Numbered from the stretch's first letter, positions 52,443 to 61,141 are shown. The stretch: 64,000 nt of DNA from Agromyces mediolanus (GCF_014648575.1 NZ_BMRJ01000001.1:949422-1013421), one strand, 5' to 3'. Made by a program: numbers and translations. Notes: generated by a model not told the origin, from the letters alone.

Positions 52443-52751
52443 GTGACCGGGATCCTCGAAGCCACCGACGTCGAATTCGACGTCGACCTCGACCGCGCCA
52501 CCCGCGAGGGCGCCGCGCGGTCCTGGCGCGCCATCGTGTGGGACGACCCGGTGAACCTGATGAGCTACGTGAGCTACGTGTTCCGCAGCTATTTCGGCTA
52601 CTCCCGCGAGGAGGCGGAGCGGCTGATGCTGCTCGTGCACACGACCGGCAGGGCAGTCGTCGCGACGGGCAACCGGGAGGCGATGGAACGGCACGTGCAG
52701 GCCATGCACGGCTACGGTCTGCAGGCGACGGTGGCGAGGGCGGAGCCGTGA
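52443..52751 (+). CDS. clpS: ATP-dependent Clp protease adaptor ClpS
   Basis: The product is 102 aa from a GTG. WRAIVWDDPVNLMSYVSYVF is the ClpS substrate-pocket sequence (the N-degron binding Asn-Asp region is VWDDPVN), followed by EAERLMLLVHTTGRAVVATGNREAMERHVQAMHGYGLQATV. It delivers N-end-rule substrates to ClpCP. It is coupled (GTGA) to the DUF2017 gene. Confidence 0.95.
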   Translation: MTGILEATDVEFDVDLDRATREGAARSWRAIVWDDPVNLMSYVSYVFRSYFGYSREEAERLMLLVHTTGRAVVATGNREAMERHVQAMHGYGLQATVARAEP

Positions 52752-53236
52752 TCGTCGCGGGCCGCAGCGGCGAGGGCGTCCGGCTCGTGCTCGAGGCCGA
52801 GGAGGCGATGCTGCTCTCCGAGCTCGCCGACCAGGTCGACTCGGTGCTGCTCCTCGGCTCCGGCGAGGACCCGGCGATCGACCGGCTGCTCCCGAACGCC
52901 TATCCCGACGACGTCGAGGCGGCGGGCGAGTTCGAGCGGTACACCCGCGACAGCCTCGTCGACGGCAAGCGACAGGCGGCCCAGTCGGTGCGCGACGCGA
53001 CCGACGTCAGCGACGGCCGCGACCTGGTCGAGATCGAGCTCGACGAGTCGCAGGCGTGGGGCTGGCTGACCTTCCTCACCGATCTGCGGCTGATCCTCGC
53101 CGAGCGGGTCGGCGTCACCGACGACGGCGGCTACGCGGAGGACGAGGAGCGCGACGACTACCTGCGCGCGGCCTACGAGTGGGCGGGCTTCGTGCAGGGC
53201 TCGATGCTGGAGATCCTCGACCCGATGGACGCCTGA
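52748..53236 (+). CDS. DUF2017 family protein
   Basis: The product is 162 aa. LEAEEAMLLSELADQV, LLPNAYPDDVEAAGEFERYTRDSLVDGKRQAA and LTFLTDLRLILAERVGV are characteristic of DUF2017, which accompanies ClpS in actinobacteria. It is probably part of ClpS/ClpC proteolysis or its regulation; no catalytic motif is visible. GTG start. Confidence 0.92.
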   Translation: MIVAGRSGEGVRLVLEAEEAMLLSELADQVDSVLLLGSGEDPAIDRLLPNAYPDDVEAAGEFERYTRDSLVDGKRQAAQSVRDATDVSDGRDLVEIELDESQAWGWLTFLTDLRLILAERVGVTDDGGYAEDEERDDYLRAAYEWAGFVQGSMLEILDPMDA

Positions 53237-53358
53237 GCCGCTTCCAAGTCGATCCCGCCCTCCGTTCGCGGGCTTCCGCGGGTGCGCCGCGCATGGATAG
53301 GGTGCGTACGCGGCGTCTCGGGATCGCGTCGCGATGATCGTGACGACGGGGGACGGGC

Positions 53359-54885
53359 ATGCGCGGACGGATGTTGACGAAGGCGGCCCTGGTCGCGGCC
53401 GGTGCGGCGCTCCTCGGAACGGTCGCGGCCGCCCCCGCCGCCGTCGCCGCACCCGCCCCGTCGCCGGCCGAGGTGCCGATCATCGCCGAGTCGCTCCGGG
53501 ACGGCACCTTCCTCCCCGCGGTCGAGGTGCAGGTGGGCGAGCGCCCGCTGACCCTCCTGCTCGACACCGGCTCGGAGGGGCTCGTCGTCTACCCGAACCG
53601 CCTCGCGGGCGACACGACGGTCGATCGCACCGACGTGGTCGCGAATCCGGACTACAACGGCGCGCACGTCTTCGGGCATGTCGCGCTCGCCGACGTCGCC
53701 ATCGGCGGCGCGGCACCCGCCCGGTTGCCGTTCGTGCTCGCCCATCGCTGCGAGCCCGTCGACTGCCTCGGCGGCGACGACGGCCTCGACGGCATCCTCG
53801 GGGTGAGTCAGGGGCTCCGCACCTGGGGCGAGGCCGGTGAGACGCAGTACCCCTGGTGGTCGGCGATCGCCCAGCTGCCCGACGGCGCCGGCGACGGCCA
53901 CACCATCCGCATCACGCACGCGCCCACCGCGCCGGGCGAGCGGATCGGCACCCTGTCGCTCGGCGCCCCGCTCGTGGGCGAGGCGGATGCCGTCCTCCAA
54001 CCCGCGCTGACGGGCGGCGGCGACTACCCGGGCAGCGACCACCCGATGTTCGCGAAACAGGCCGAGAGCTGCTGGTCGATCGCCACGACCATGAACTGCC
54101 TGCCCACGACCGTCGACTCCGGAGAGCGCGGCTCGGTGCTGATGGGCGACTTCGGGGCGTGGGCGACGCCGATCCCCTCGCCGACCCCGTTCCCGGGCGG
54201 CGGCGCCGAGGAGATCGCGCACCTGAACACGGGCACGCCGATCTCGTTCGCGACCCCCGGGGGCGCACCCTTCTGGACGCGGACCGTCGCCGGCGGCTAC
54301 CGCGCCGCCGGGCTGTACCAGCCGATCGGCGCGTCGCCGAGCGAGGATGCGGATGCGGATGCCGCGGCGCTCGCCGCGAGCGGGCCCTACTTCAACACCG
54401 GCAACGTCTTCTTCGTCGGCCGCTCGATCGGCTTCGACAACCTCACCGGGCGGATCGTCGTCGGCCCGGTCGACGGCCTCCCCGCCGCGGTCCAGCAGGT
54501 GAGCCTGAGCGAGGGCGACCGCAGCGTCGAGGTGGGCTGGACCGACGCGCAGCCGGGGGTCGAGTCCTACGTCGTCCGGTTGAAGACGACGGCCGGGGAG
54601 CCGCTGCAGGAGCGCGTCGTGCTCGGCGCCCCGACGCCGCAGCTGTTCACGGGCGTGGCCGACGGCGTGGACGTCATCGCCGAGGTGGCCGCGGCGAACG
54701 CCGCGGGCCTCGGTCCGTGGCTGGCCTCGCCGAACCCGGCGCGGTTCCGCCCGCACCTGCCCGAGACCGGTTCCGATCCGGCAGCACCGATCCTCGTCGC
54801 GGCGAGCCTCGCTGCGGCGGGGCTGCTCGTGCTCGCCGCTCGTCGCCGGGCCTCGGGGTCGCGGGCGTGCCGAGGCATCCGCTGA
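53359..54885 (+). CDS. secreted wall-anchored pepsin-like aspartic protease
   Basis: The product is 508 aa. A signal peptide (LVAAGAALLGTVAAAPAAVAA) is followed by a beta-rich domain with LTLLLDTGSEGLV (Asp69, DTGS) and CLPTTVDSGERGSVL (Asp253, DSG), matching the two catalytic-Asp loops of pepsin-like proteases. Cysteines at 131/136 and 238/247 may form disulfides. A fibronectin-III-like domain (residues about 373-455) and LPETG (467-471) with a hydrophobic stretch and RRR tail give sortase anchoring. Such bacterial pepsins are uncommon. Activity is inferred. No strong ribosome site is visible, so a leaderless or early start is possible. Confidence 0.8.
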   Translation: MRGRMLTKAALVAAGAALLGTVAAAPAAVAAPAPSPAEVPIIAESLRDGTFLPAVEVQVGERPLTLLLDTGSEGLVVYPNRLAGDTTVDRTDVVANPDYNGAHVFGHVALADVAIGGAAPARLPFVLAHRCEPVDCLGGDDGLDGILGVSQGLRTWGEAGETQYPWWSAIAQLPDGAGDGHTIRITHAPTAPGERIGTLSLGAPLVGEADAVLQPALTGGGDYPGSDHPMFAKQAESCWSIATTMNCLPTTVDSGERGSVLMGDFGAWATPIPSPTPFPGGGAEEIAHLNTGTPISFATPGGAPFWTRTVAGGYRAAGLYQPIGASPSEDADADAAALAASGPYFNTGNVFFVGRSIGFDNLTGRIVVGPVDGLPAAVQQVSLSEGDRSVEVGWTDAQPGVESYVVRLKTTAGEPLQERVVLGAPTPQLFTGVADGVDVIAEVAAANAAGLGPWLASPNPARFRPHLPETGSDPAAPILVAASLAAAGLLVLAARRRASGSRACRGIR

Positions 54886-54929
54886 TCCGCTCGGCCGACG
54901 TCTGCCCGTGACCTGGCAGGGTTGGGGAG

Positions 54930-55559
54930 ATGAAGCGCGTCTATGTCGTCACTCATCCGGAGGCATCGCATCACGTCGATGGTCTGGTCGGAGGCTGGTA
55001 CGACTCTCATCTGACTGCGAAAGGTCTTGCGGAAGCAGGAGAGATTGCTCGGCATCTTCGTTCGTTGATTCCCGCGGGGGAGCTGCCTCAGATTGTTTCG
55101 TCCGATCTTCGTCGAACGCGGGAGACCGCAGCGGCGATCGCCGAGGTGTTCGGGACCGGCGCAACACTTGATTCGGGTCTCCGGGAGAAGTCGTACGGCG
55201 TCGCCGAGGGACGTCCGCAGGCCTGGTTTCGCGAACGCTTCGTCCCTCCGCCGGCGGTCGGCGAACGGATGGATCACGACGAGGGGATCGAGGGGGCGGA
55301 GACCAAGCAGGAATGGCTCGAGAGAGTGCATGCGGCGGTCGCGCGCTTCGAGGATGATCCCGCTCCTCATCGCATTGTCGTCACCCATGGGGGCTCGGCG
55401 AGTCCCGTGATCGCAGCCTGGATGAGAATCCCCGTCGAAGCGTGTGCATACGCAGTCTTTCGAACTCCCACGGGGAGTGTGACCGTGCTCGAGCAGGATG
55501 ATCGCTTCCACAATCGTTCCCTCGTCACCCTTGGCGACCGGGGCTTCTTCGCCGAGTGA
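54930..55559 (+). CDS. histidine phosphatase-superfamily protein
   Basis: The product is 209 aa. The phosphoglycerate-mutase-like fold is seen in YVVTHPEASHHVDG, SSDLRRTRETAAAI and IVVTHGGSASPVI. The RHG triad is altered to THP: the phospho-accepting His stays but the Arg is Thr, and the following Gly is Pro. Base composition is clearly lower in G+C than its neighbours, which suggests a recent arrival. Function unknown; phosphatase activity is uncertain. Confidence 0.8.
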   Translation: MKRVYVVTHPEASHHVDGLVGGWYDSHLTAKGLAEAGEIARHLRSLIPAGELPQIVSSDLRRTRETAAAIAEVFGTGATLDSGLREKSYGVAEGRPQAWFRERFVPPPAVGERMDHDEGIEGAETKQEWLERVHAAVARFEDDPAPHRIVVTHGGSASPVIAAWMRIPVEACAYAVFRTPTGSVTVLEQDDRFHNRSLVTLGDRGFFAE

Positions 55560-55734
55560 CGGCGGGATTGGCGACTCGCGAGACCGCGATCCGGCCAGGC
55601 GCAAGGCGTATCGGATCCCGCCCCGCTGAAGGAGACGCGCACCCGACGAGCAGGAGATCCACCTCGCCATCGTCCCGCGCCCTAGAGTGGTGCCGAGCGC
55701 GGCCGGTGGTCGGGCGCGCCGCGGGGGAGGCGCA

Positions 55735-56910
55735 ATGAGCACGACGCAGGAGCATCCGGCCGGACCGGCGCCCAGGGAGCACGACGATCCCGTCTCGCTC
55801 CGCGCCGCGCTGCGGCATCCCGCCGAGAGCGCCGAGTCGCTGGAGTCGGTGGCGCTGCTCGCCGGCAGCGCGTTCTTCGTCGTCGGCGGGCTCGTCTCGC
55901 TCGCCGTCTTCTGGGGTCGCGATCTCCCCATCGCCGGCGGGCAGGGCTCGCTCGGCGAGTTCGTCGGCATCGCCGGGGCCGTCGTCGCGGTCGTGGCCTT
56001 CGTGCTCGGCCGGGTGCTCGTGCGGCGCACCGCGAACCCGGCGCTCCGCCGCGAGATCGGGCAGGGGCTGTCGGTGCCGGGCGCCCGACTGCACTGGTTC
56101 GACGTCACCGCCCTCGCGATCGCGCACGGCGCCATCGCCCTGCTCAGCTGGTTCGCGCTCGCCACGGTGCTCGAGTTCTGCTTCCGCGACGCCGTCGTGT
56201 TCACCCTGCCGGGGGCGGCGCTCGCCGCGGTCGCGATGGCCCTCACCGGCTACGTCTGCTTCCTCTCGGCGGCGCGGATGACGCCGATGCTGCTCTCGCT
56301 CGTGCTGGCCGTGTTCCTCGTGGTCGGCGCGCTCACGAGCATGCTCTCCGCGAGCGACCCGCACTGGTGGAAGGAGAACCTCTCGGCGCTCGGCATGACG
56401 AACGACGTCTCCGCGATGGCGTTCAACCTGACGCTCATCGTCGCCGGCGCCATCGTCACGATCATCGCGCGGTACGCGACGGCGACGCTGCCCGCCGGGA
56501 ACCCGCCCGACCGGCGCGGGCGCGACCTCGTGCGGATCGGGCTGATCCTCATCGGCGTGTTCCTCGCCTGCGTCGGGATCTTCCCCGTCGACCGCTTCTT
56601 CCTCCTGCACAACACGGTCGCGACGGGCATGGCGGTCTGCTTCGCGGCGATCGTCGTGTTCCTGCCGTGGCTGATCCGCACCGCGCCGCGGGTGTTCGTC
56701 GGGCTCGGCTACGTCTACGTCGTCGTGATCATCGTGATGGCGGTGTTCTTCGCCACGGGCTACTACAACCTGACGGCCGTCGAACTCGTCGCCGCGTGCC
56801 TCATCTTCAGCTGGATCATCGTCTTCCTGCGGACCGCGGGAGCGGCCGGTGGTGCGCCGCTCGGAGCTGCCGACGTCGCGAGCGAAGGGTCAGTAGCGCC
56901 GCGCCGCTGA
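55735..56910 (+). CDS. DUF998-like multi-pass membrane protein
   Basis: The product is 391 aa with about nine membrane segments after a 40-residue polar N-terminus. The SMLSASDPHWWKENLSALGM and GIFPVDRFFLLHNTVATGMAVCFAAIV segments match the DUF998 family, whose role is unknown. GGGGGAGG precedes the ATG. The last 95 bp overlap the convergent adhesin gene. Confidence 0.85.
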   Translation: MSTTQEHPAGPAPREHDDPVSLRAALRHPAESAESLESVALLAGSAFFVVGGLVSLAVFWGRDLPIAGGQGSLGEFVGIAGAVVAVVAFVLGRVLVRRTANPALRREIGQGLSVPGARLHWFDVTALAIAHGAIALLSWFALATVLEFCFRDAVVFTLPGAALAAVAMALTGYVCFLSAARMTPMLLSLVLAVFLVVGALTSMLSASDPHWWKENLSALGMTNDVSAMAFNLTLIVAGAIVTIIARYATATLPAGNPPDRRGRDLVRIGLILIGVFLACVGIFPVDRFFLLHNTVATGMAVCFAAIVVFLPWLIRTAPRVFVGLGYVYVVVIIVMAVFFATGYYNLTAVELVAACLIFSWIIVFLRTAGAAGGAPLGAADVASEGSVAPRR

Positions 56911-58144
56911 CGAGCACGGCGAGCGCGCCGAGCAGCGGCGGGCCGGCGTCCGCGCCCGTCCGGGCGAGCGTCGGCGTGGCGTCGTTCGCGACCGTCGCGG
57001 GGGATGCCGCGGCAGGCACGGTCGGCGCCGCCGGGTCGGCCGGGGTGCCGGGCGTGCCGGCCTCGATCGGGGTGGCCGGCTCGAGCGGGGTGCCGGGTTC
57101 GACCGGCGCACCCGGTTCGATCGGGGTGGCGGGGATGCCGGGCCGCGCAGCCGTCCACGTCAGCTCGATGTCCGCCGAGATGAGGGACTCGCGACCGTCG
57201 GCGATCATCATCGTCTGCCGGCGCGGGGTGGTCGGCGAGGTCAGGAGCAGGCCGTCGTACCCCTCGCCGACGAGCTCGGCGCGGAGCGTCGCAATACCGG
57301 CCGGGGCGTCGGCGGGGACGTCGAGGTACAGCGCGGTGTCGCGCGGCGGGGCGGCCGGATCGATCGGGGCCCCGTCGGCGGTCACGACGGGGTAGCCCGA
57401 CGGGGTGTCGAGCGTGAGCGCCCCCGCCGAGGCGGCGATCGTGAACGGGCCGACGAGCCCTCCGGCCTCGCCGGCGAGCTGCTCGGGGGTCATGCGCAGC
57501 GCGGGTCGGCTCGACTCCCCGAGGCCGACGTTCGCGGGCCCCGTCAGGTGGTCGACGAGCGACTGCACCCGCTGCGCCGCAGGGGACGTCGTGTCGACGC
57601 CGTTCGGGGTCACGAGCCCGCGGTACGCGAATCCGGCCGGCGCCGGAGCCGAGTCGGTCAGCTGCCAGATCGCGACCTGGGTGCCCGTGATCGCCTCCCG
57701 CTCAGTGAGCCCGGCGAGGCCGGCCGCAGCGGCGGCGGCGTCGAGCGACTGCTGCGGGTAGGAGTTCGACACGATCCAGGCGACCTGCTCGCGCACGCGC
57801 GGCTCGTCGGCGAAGCGGTTGTCGCCGGGGAACGAGTCCCAGCCGCCGATGTCCATGCGCTCCTCGTAGCCGGGGTGCACCGTGACCTCGATGCAGTAGG
57901 CGAACAGCTCCGGTTCGGCGCCGGGGCCGGTGTGCACTGCGAAGAGCTGGGACACCGCGGAGGTGCGACCCCAGGCGATCTCGTAGCCGAGCTGCGACTC
58001 GCGCACCGATCCCACGCGGGGGTACCCCTCCTCGACGTCGAGCGCCGCGGCGGGCGCGCTCACGAGGACGGCGGGCACCGCGAGGGCGAGCAGTGCGAGC
58101 GCGGTGCCGGGGGCGCGCCGGGAGGAGGACATGATCGGGCTCAT
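56816..58144 (-). CDS. thioester-domain surface adhesin with sortase-type anchor
   Basis: The product is 442 aa. After a signal peptide the thioester domain (TED/TQXA) follows, with Cys84 in FAYCIEVTVH and Gln156 in TGTQVAIWQLTD, the pair that forms the internal thioester. A Pro-rich stalk (ATPIEPGAPVEPGTPLEPAT-like) leads to LARTG (about 393-397), a membrane helix and a basic tail. It could bond covalently to host or surface amines. Start at MSPIM; MSSSRR 12 nt later is an alternative. The 3' end overlaps the DUF998 gene by 95 bp in antisense. Confidence 0.87.
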   Translation of the reverse strand: MSPIMSSSRRAPGTALALLALAVPAVLVSAPAAALDVEEGYPRVGSVRESQLGYEIAWGRTSAVSQLFAVHTGPGAEPELFAYCIEVTVHPGYEERMDIGGWDSFPGDNRFADEPRVREQVAWIVSNSYPQQSLDAAAAAAGLAGLTEREAITGTQVAIWQLTDSAPAPAGFAYRGLVTPNGVDTTSPAAQRVQSLVDHLTGPANVGLGESSRPALRMTPEQLAGEAGGLVGPFTIAASAGALTLDTPSGYPVVTADGAPIDPAAPPRDTALYLDVPADAPAGIATLRAELVGEGYDGLLLTSPTTPRRQTMMIADGRESLISADIELTWTAARPGIPATPIEPGAPVEPGTPLEPATPIEAGTPGTPADPAAPTVPAAASPATVANDATPTLARTGADAGPPLLGALAVLVSGAALLTLRSRRRQLRAAHHRPLPRSAGRR

Positions 58145-58249
58145 GGCGAGCAGATTACCTCAAGATCAATGACGGGATACCAGTGCTCTCAAGGATTCGC
58201 CCAGGAAAATCAGATACGCACGGTTGATCGCGGGTCGAAGACCCCTGGT

Positions 58250-58666
58250 TCAGGCGACCAGCTCGACGCCGAGTTCCGTGAGCAGGCGCCCCACGCGCTG
58301 CTTGATGTCGTCGCGCACCCGGCGGACGGTTTCGAGGTCCTTGCCGGCGGGGTCCTCGAGCTCCCAGTCCTCGTAGCGCTTGCCCGGGAAGATCGGGCAC
58401 GCGTCGCCGCAGCCCATCGTGATGACCGCGTCGGCGGCGCGCACGTCGTCGGTCTGCAGCAGCTGGGGCACCGCCTCGCCGATGTCGATCCCCTCCTCGC
58501 GCATCGCCTCGACCGCCACGGGGTTGATCGAGGCGCCGGGTTCGGAGCCGCCCGATCGCACCTCGACCGCGCCGCCGGAGAGGGCGCGGGCGTAGCCCGC
58601 GGCCATCTGGCTGCGGCCGGCGTTGTGGACGCAGACGAAGAGGACGGTGGGGCGGGTGTCGGTCAT
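58250..58666 (-). CDS. arsC: arsenate reductase, low-molecular-weight phosphatase type
   Basis: The product is 138 aa. VLFVCVHNAGRSQMAAGYAR carries the CX5R active site, and VITMGCGDACPIFPGKRYEDWELEDPAGKDLETVR contains the Asp-Pro loop and downstream cysteines of thioredoxin- or mycothiol-type ArsC. ATG 58666 is chosen because AGGAAG is 10 nt upstream; ATG 58675 is too close to it. It is downstream of the ArsO-like gene with a 34-nt gap. Confidence 0.93.
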   Translation of the reverse strand: MTDTRPTVLFVCVHNAGRSQMAAGYARALSGGAVEVRSGGSEPGASINPVAVEAMREEGIDIGEAVPQLLQTDDVRAADAVITMGCGDACPIFPGKRYEDWELEDPAGKDLETVRRVRDDIKQRVGRLLTELGVELVA

Positions 58667-58700
58667 GGGGTCCATGCTTCCTGACTCGGGTGAACGGATG

Positions 58701-60050
58701 CTACGCGCAGCTCGACGGCGACGCCGGCCCGCAGCACGAGGAGCTCGCCGAGGCGGTGCCGCCGAGGCTCGACGAGCAGACGCCGGTCGCGGGCAGCACG
58801 AGCTCGACCTTCGCCGCGGCGGCGCGGTCGCCCGCGAGGTGGGCGACGATCGAGCGGACCTGCTCGTAGCCGGTGGCGAGCAGGAAGGTGGGGGCGCGGC
58901 CATAGGACTTCATGCCGGCGAGGAAGAACCCGGGCTCCGGGTGCTGGAGTTCGGCGAAGCCATGCGGCCGCACGGTGCCGCAGCTGTGCAGGTTCGGATC
59001 GATCAGCGGGGCGAGCCGCCGCGGCGCCTCGACCACCTCGTCGAGGTCGAGGCGGATCTCGCGAAGTAGGTCGAGGTCCGGGCGGAAGCCGGTGGCATTC
59101 ACGACCGTGTCGGCCGTGAGCTCCTCGAGCGCGTCGCCGCGATGCCCGATCAGCGTCACTCGCTCGCCGTCGCGGCGGAGCCGGACGATCTCGAAGCGGT
59201 CGACGAGGCGTACCCGCCCCTGCGCCACGAGCTGTTGCACGCGACCGCCGAGGGAGGCGCGCGCCGGTAGCTCGTCGTCGGCCGCGGAGCTGACGCGCAC
59301 CGCGGCGCTGTTCCGAATGACCCAGGTGATCGTGGTGCCGGGTGCCCCGGCCGCGAGCTCGGCGAGCGCGAGCAACGTGTTCGCGGCGGAGTGCCCGGCG
59401 CCGACGACGATCGTGTGGCGGGCGGCGAATCGCTCGCGCTCCGCGCCCAGGACATCGGGCAGCGCAGTCGAGATGGCGTGCTGCACCTCCTCGGCGCCGA
59501 GCAGGTCGAGTCCGGAGGAGGCGAGTGAGTTCGGTGAGCGGTAGGTGCCTGAGGCGTCGATGACTGCGCGCGCCCGCACCTCGCGGGTGCCGTCGGCTCC
59601 GCTGACGCGAAGGAGGAAGGCGGTGCGCTCGCGGCCACTCGTGCGGGTGCGGTCGGCGCCGTCGCGACTGACTCCCGTGACCCGCGCTCCGGTCGAGAGG
59701 TGCTCGGCGACCGCCGGCAGCGCGGCGAGCGGACGCAGGTAGGCCTCCACGAGTTCGCTCCCGGTCGGCAGGACGTCTTCGCGGGGGTGCGTCCACCCGG
59801 CAGCCTCGAGGAGTCGACGGGATGCCGGGTCGACCAAGTGGCGCCAGGGGGTGAACAGGCGGGTGTGTCCCCAGCTCTGGATCGAGTCGGCCACCCGGTC
59901 GCCGGCTTCGTAGATCTCGAACGGGATGCCGCGCTCGACCAGGTTCGCCGCGGCCGCCAGGCCGATCGGGCCGGCGCCGATGATCGCGACGGGGAGGTCG
60001 ACGAGGGGGTTGTCGTGCAGGGTGGGGGCGGTCAGCTCGACGAGGGTCAC
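58701..60050 (-). CDS. ArsO-like flavin-dependent monooxygenase/oxidoreductase of the ars cluster
   Basis: The product is 449 aa. VAIIGAGPIGLAAAANLVERG binds FAD, and HTIVVGAGHSAANTLLALAEL binds NAD(P). VINATGF-like VVNATGFRPDLDLL and FFLAGMKSYGRAPTFLLATGYEQVRS follow. Such proteins are found in actinobacterial ars islands (ArsO). The final about 35 residues are rich in Ser and Cys (CSSSLG, SSCCG, SSCA), a possible arsenite-binding tail. I start at GTG 60050, behind AAGGAGG; an ATG 27 nt earlier would run through the arsR operator region. Confidence 0.85.
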   Translation of the reverse strand: MTLVELTAPTLHDNPLVDLPVAIIGAGPIGLAAAANLVERGIPFEIYEAGDRVADSIQSWGHTRLFTPWRHLVDPASRRLLEAAGWTHPREDVLPTGSELVEAYLRPLAALPAVAEHLSTGARVTGVSRDGADRTRTSGRERTAFLLRVSGADGTREVRARAVIDASGTYRSPNSLASSGLDLLGAEEVQHAISTALPDVLGAERERFAARHTIVVGAGHSAANTLLALAELAAGAPGTTITWVIRNSAAVRVSSAADDELPARASLGGRVQQLVAQGRVRLVDRFEIVRLRRDGERVTLIGHRGDALEELTADTVVNATGFRPDLDLLREIRLDLDEVVEAPRRLAPLIDPNLHSCGTVRPHGFAELQHPEPGFFLAGMKSYGRAPTFLLATGYEQVRSIVAHLAGDRAAAAKVELVLPATGVCSSSLGGTASASSSCCGPASPSSCA

Positions 60051-60065
60051 GGGTGCCTCCTTGGC

Positions 60066-60120
60066 ATCGAAGAACATCGATGCAGCTCAGCATCCACCCT
60101 GTATCGAAGAATGTCAATAT
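60066..60120. promoter_or_regulatory. ArsR operator: two direct repeats between divergent ars genes
   Basis: ATCGAAGAACATCGAT (60066-60081) and ATCGAAGAATGTCAATAT (60103-60120) share ATCGAAGAAYRTC. They lie in the short gap between the flavoprotein gene (leftward) and arsR (rightward), where ArsR-family sites normally sit. Confidence 0.55.
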
Positions 60121-60136
60121 GGCGTAGAGTCGTGTC

Positions 60137-60484
60137 ATGACCGAGGTGATCGAGCTCCCCGTGATCCAGCAGGACAGCTGCTGCGCACCGGTGGCGAGCG
60201 CGCCGATCACGCTCGAGCAGGCCGCGACCACCGCGGGCCTGTTCAAGGCCCTCGGCGATCCCACCCGCGTGCTGCTGATCTCGATCGTCGCCGCGGCCGA
60301 GGGGCAGGAGGCCTGCGTCTGCGACCTAACCGAACCCACCGGGCTGTCGCAGCCGACGGTCTCGCACCACCTGAAGATCCTGACCGAGGCGGGGTTCCTC
60401 AGCCGCACCCGGCGCGGCAGCTGGGCGTACTACGCCCTCGTGCCGGGCTCGCTCGATCGCCTGGCGACCGTCCTCGCCGAGTAG
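60137..60484 (+). CDS. arsR: ArsR-family arsenite-responsive repressor
   Basis: The product is 115 aa. Winged helix: LFKALGDPTRVLLISIV, CDLTEPTGLSQPTVSHHLKILTEAGFLSRTRRG. Cys15 and Cys16 near the N-terminus and Cys60/Cys62 in ACVCDL resemble the Corynebacterium glutamicum ArsR ligand set (Cys15, Cys16, Cys55), not the E. coli set. Divergent from the flavoprotein-arsC unit. No arsenite pump (Acr3/ArsB) is in the window. Confidence 0.93.
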   Translation: MTEVIELPVIQQDSCCAPVASAPITLEQAATTAGLFKALGDPTRVLLISIVAAAEGQEACVCDLTEPTGLSQPTVSHHLKILTEAGFLSRTRRGSWAYYALVPGSLDRLATVLAE

Positions 60485-60505
60485 GCCGCGCCGCGCACGG
60501 ACGAC

Positions 60506-60541
60506 GACGGGGCCGGATGCCTCGCGGCATCCGGCCCCGTC
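60506..60541. terminator. strong bidirectional terminator hairpin
   Basis: A 16-bp perfect stem (GACGGGGCCGGATGCC with its complement) with a TCGC loop stands between arsR (rightward) and the SHOCT-domain gene (leftward). It is built around the GGATGCC heptamer. Confidence 0.8.
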
Positions 60542-60556
60542 GATCGGGTCGTGCGA

Positions 60557-60958
60557 TCAGCCCTGGTGGGCGAGCGCCTTCGCCTTGAGCAGGTCGTACT
60601 CCTGCTGCGTGATGGTGCCCGAGTCGAGGAGCGCCTTCGCCTTCGCGATCTCGTCGGCGGGGCTCGCCGAGGTGCCGGCGGCCTGGCGGATGTACTCGGC
60701 CGTGGCCTGCTGCGCCTGCACGGCGTCCTTCTGCGCGCGCTCGGCCATGCCGCGGCCTCGGGCGATGAGGTAGATCAGCGCCGTCACGAACGGGAAGAAG
60801 AGCAGGAAGATGATCCAGAGCGCCTTCCACCAGCCGTTGAGCTTGTGGTCGCGGAACAGGTCGGTGATGATCGCGATGACCGCCCAGAGGTACGCGAAGA
60901 ACGCGAAGATCCAGATGGTCCACCAGATGATGTCCCAGAAGCTCTGCCAGAAACTCAT
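60557..60958 (-). CDS. PLDc_N / SHOCT domain membrane protein
   Basis: The product is 133 aa. Two membrane segments (residues about 7-32 and 45-66) with FRDHKLNGWWKALWIIFLLFFPFVTALIYLIARGRGM match the PLDc_N/TM2-like pair, and ADEIAKAKALLDSGTITQQEYDLLKAKAL at the C-terminus is the SHOCT oligomerisation motif. Function unknown. AAGGG precedes the ATG. Confidence 0.9.
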   Translation of the reverse strand: MSFWQSFWDIIWWTIWIFAFFAYLWAVIAIITDLFRDHKLNGWWKALWIIFLLFFPFVTALIYLIARGRGMAERAQKDAVQAQQATAEYIRQAAGTSASPADEIAKAKALLDSGTITQQEYDLLKAKALAHQG

Positions 60959-61141
60959 GAGTGAGCCCTTCCGATTCGAGGATCGCGACCGCTCGAGCGG
61001 CCGGAGGTCGCACTCGGGCTCGCATCGCGGCCTGAGCCGCGTTCCCCCCGGATGATGCTTCCGTCTGCACCATAGCGCGACACGGCGTGTCGTGTCAGTA
61101 GTCCTTCCTACGCGCTACGCTCGGCCGCAAGGGGGGATCGC

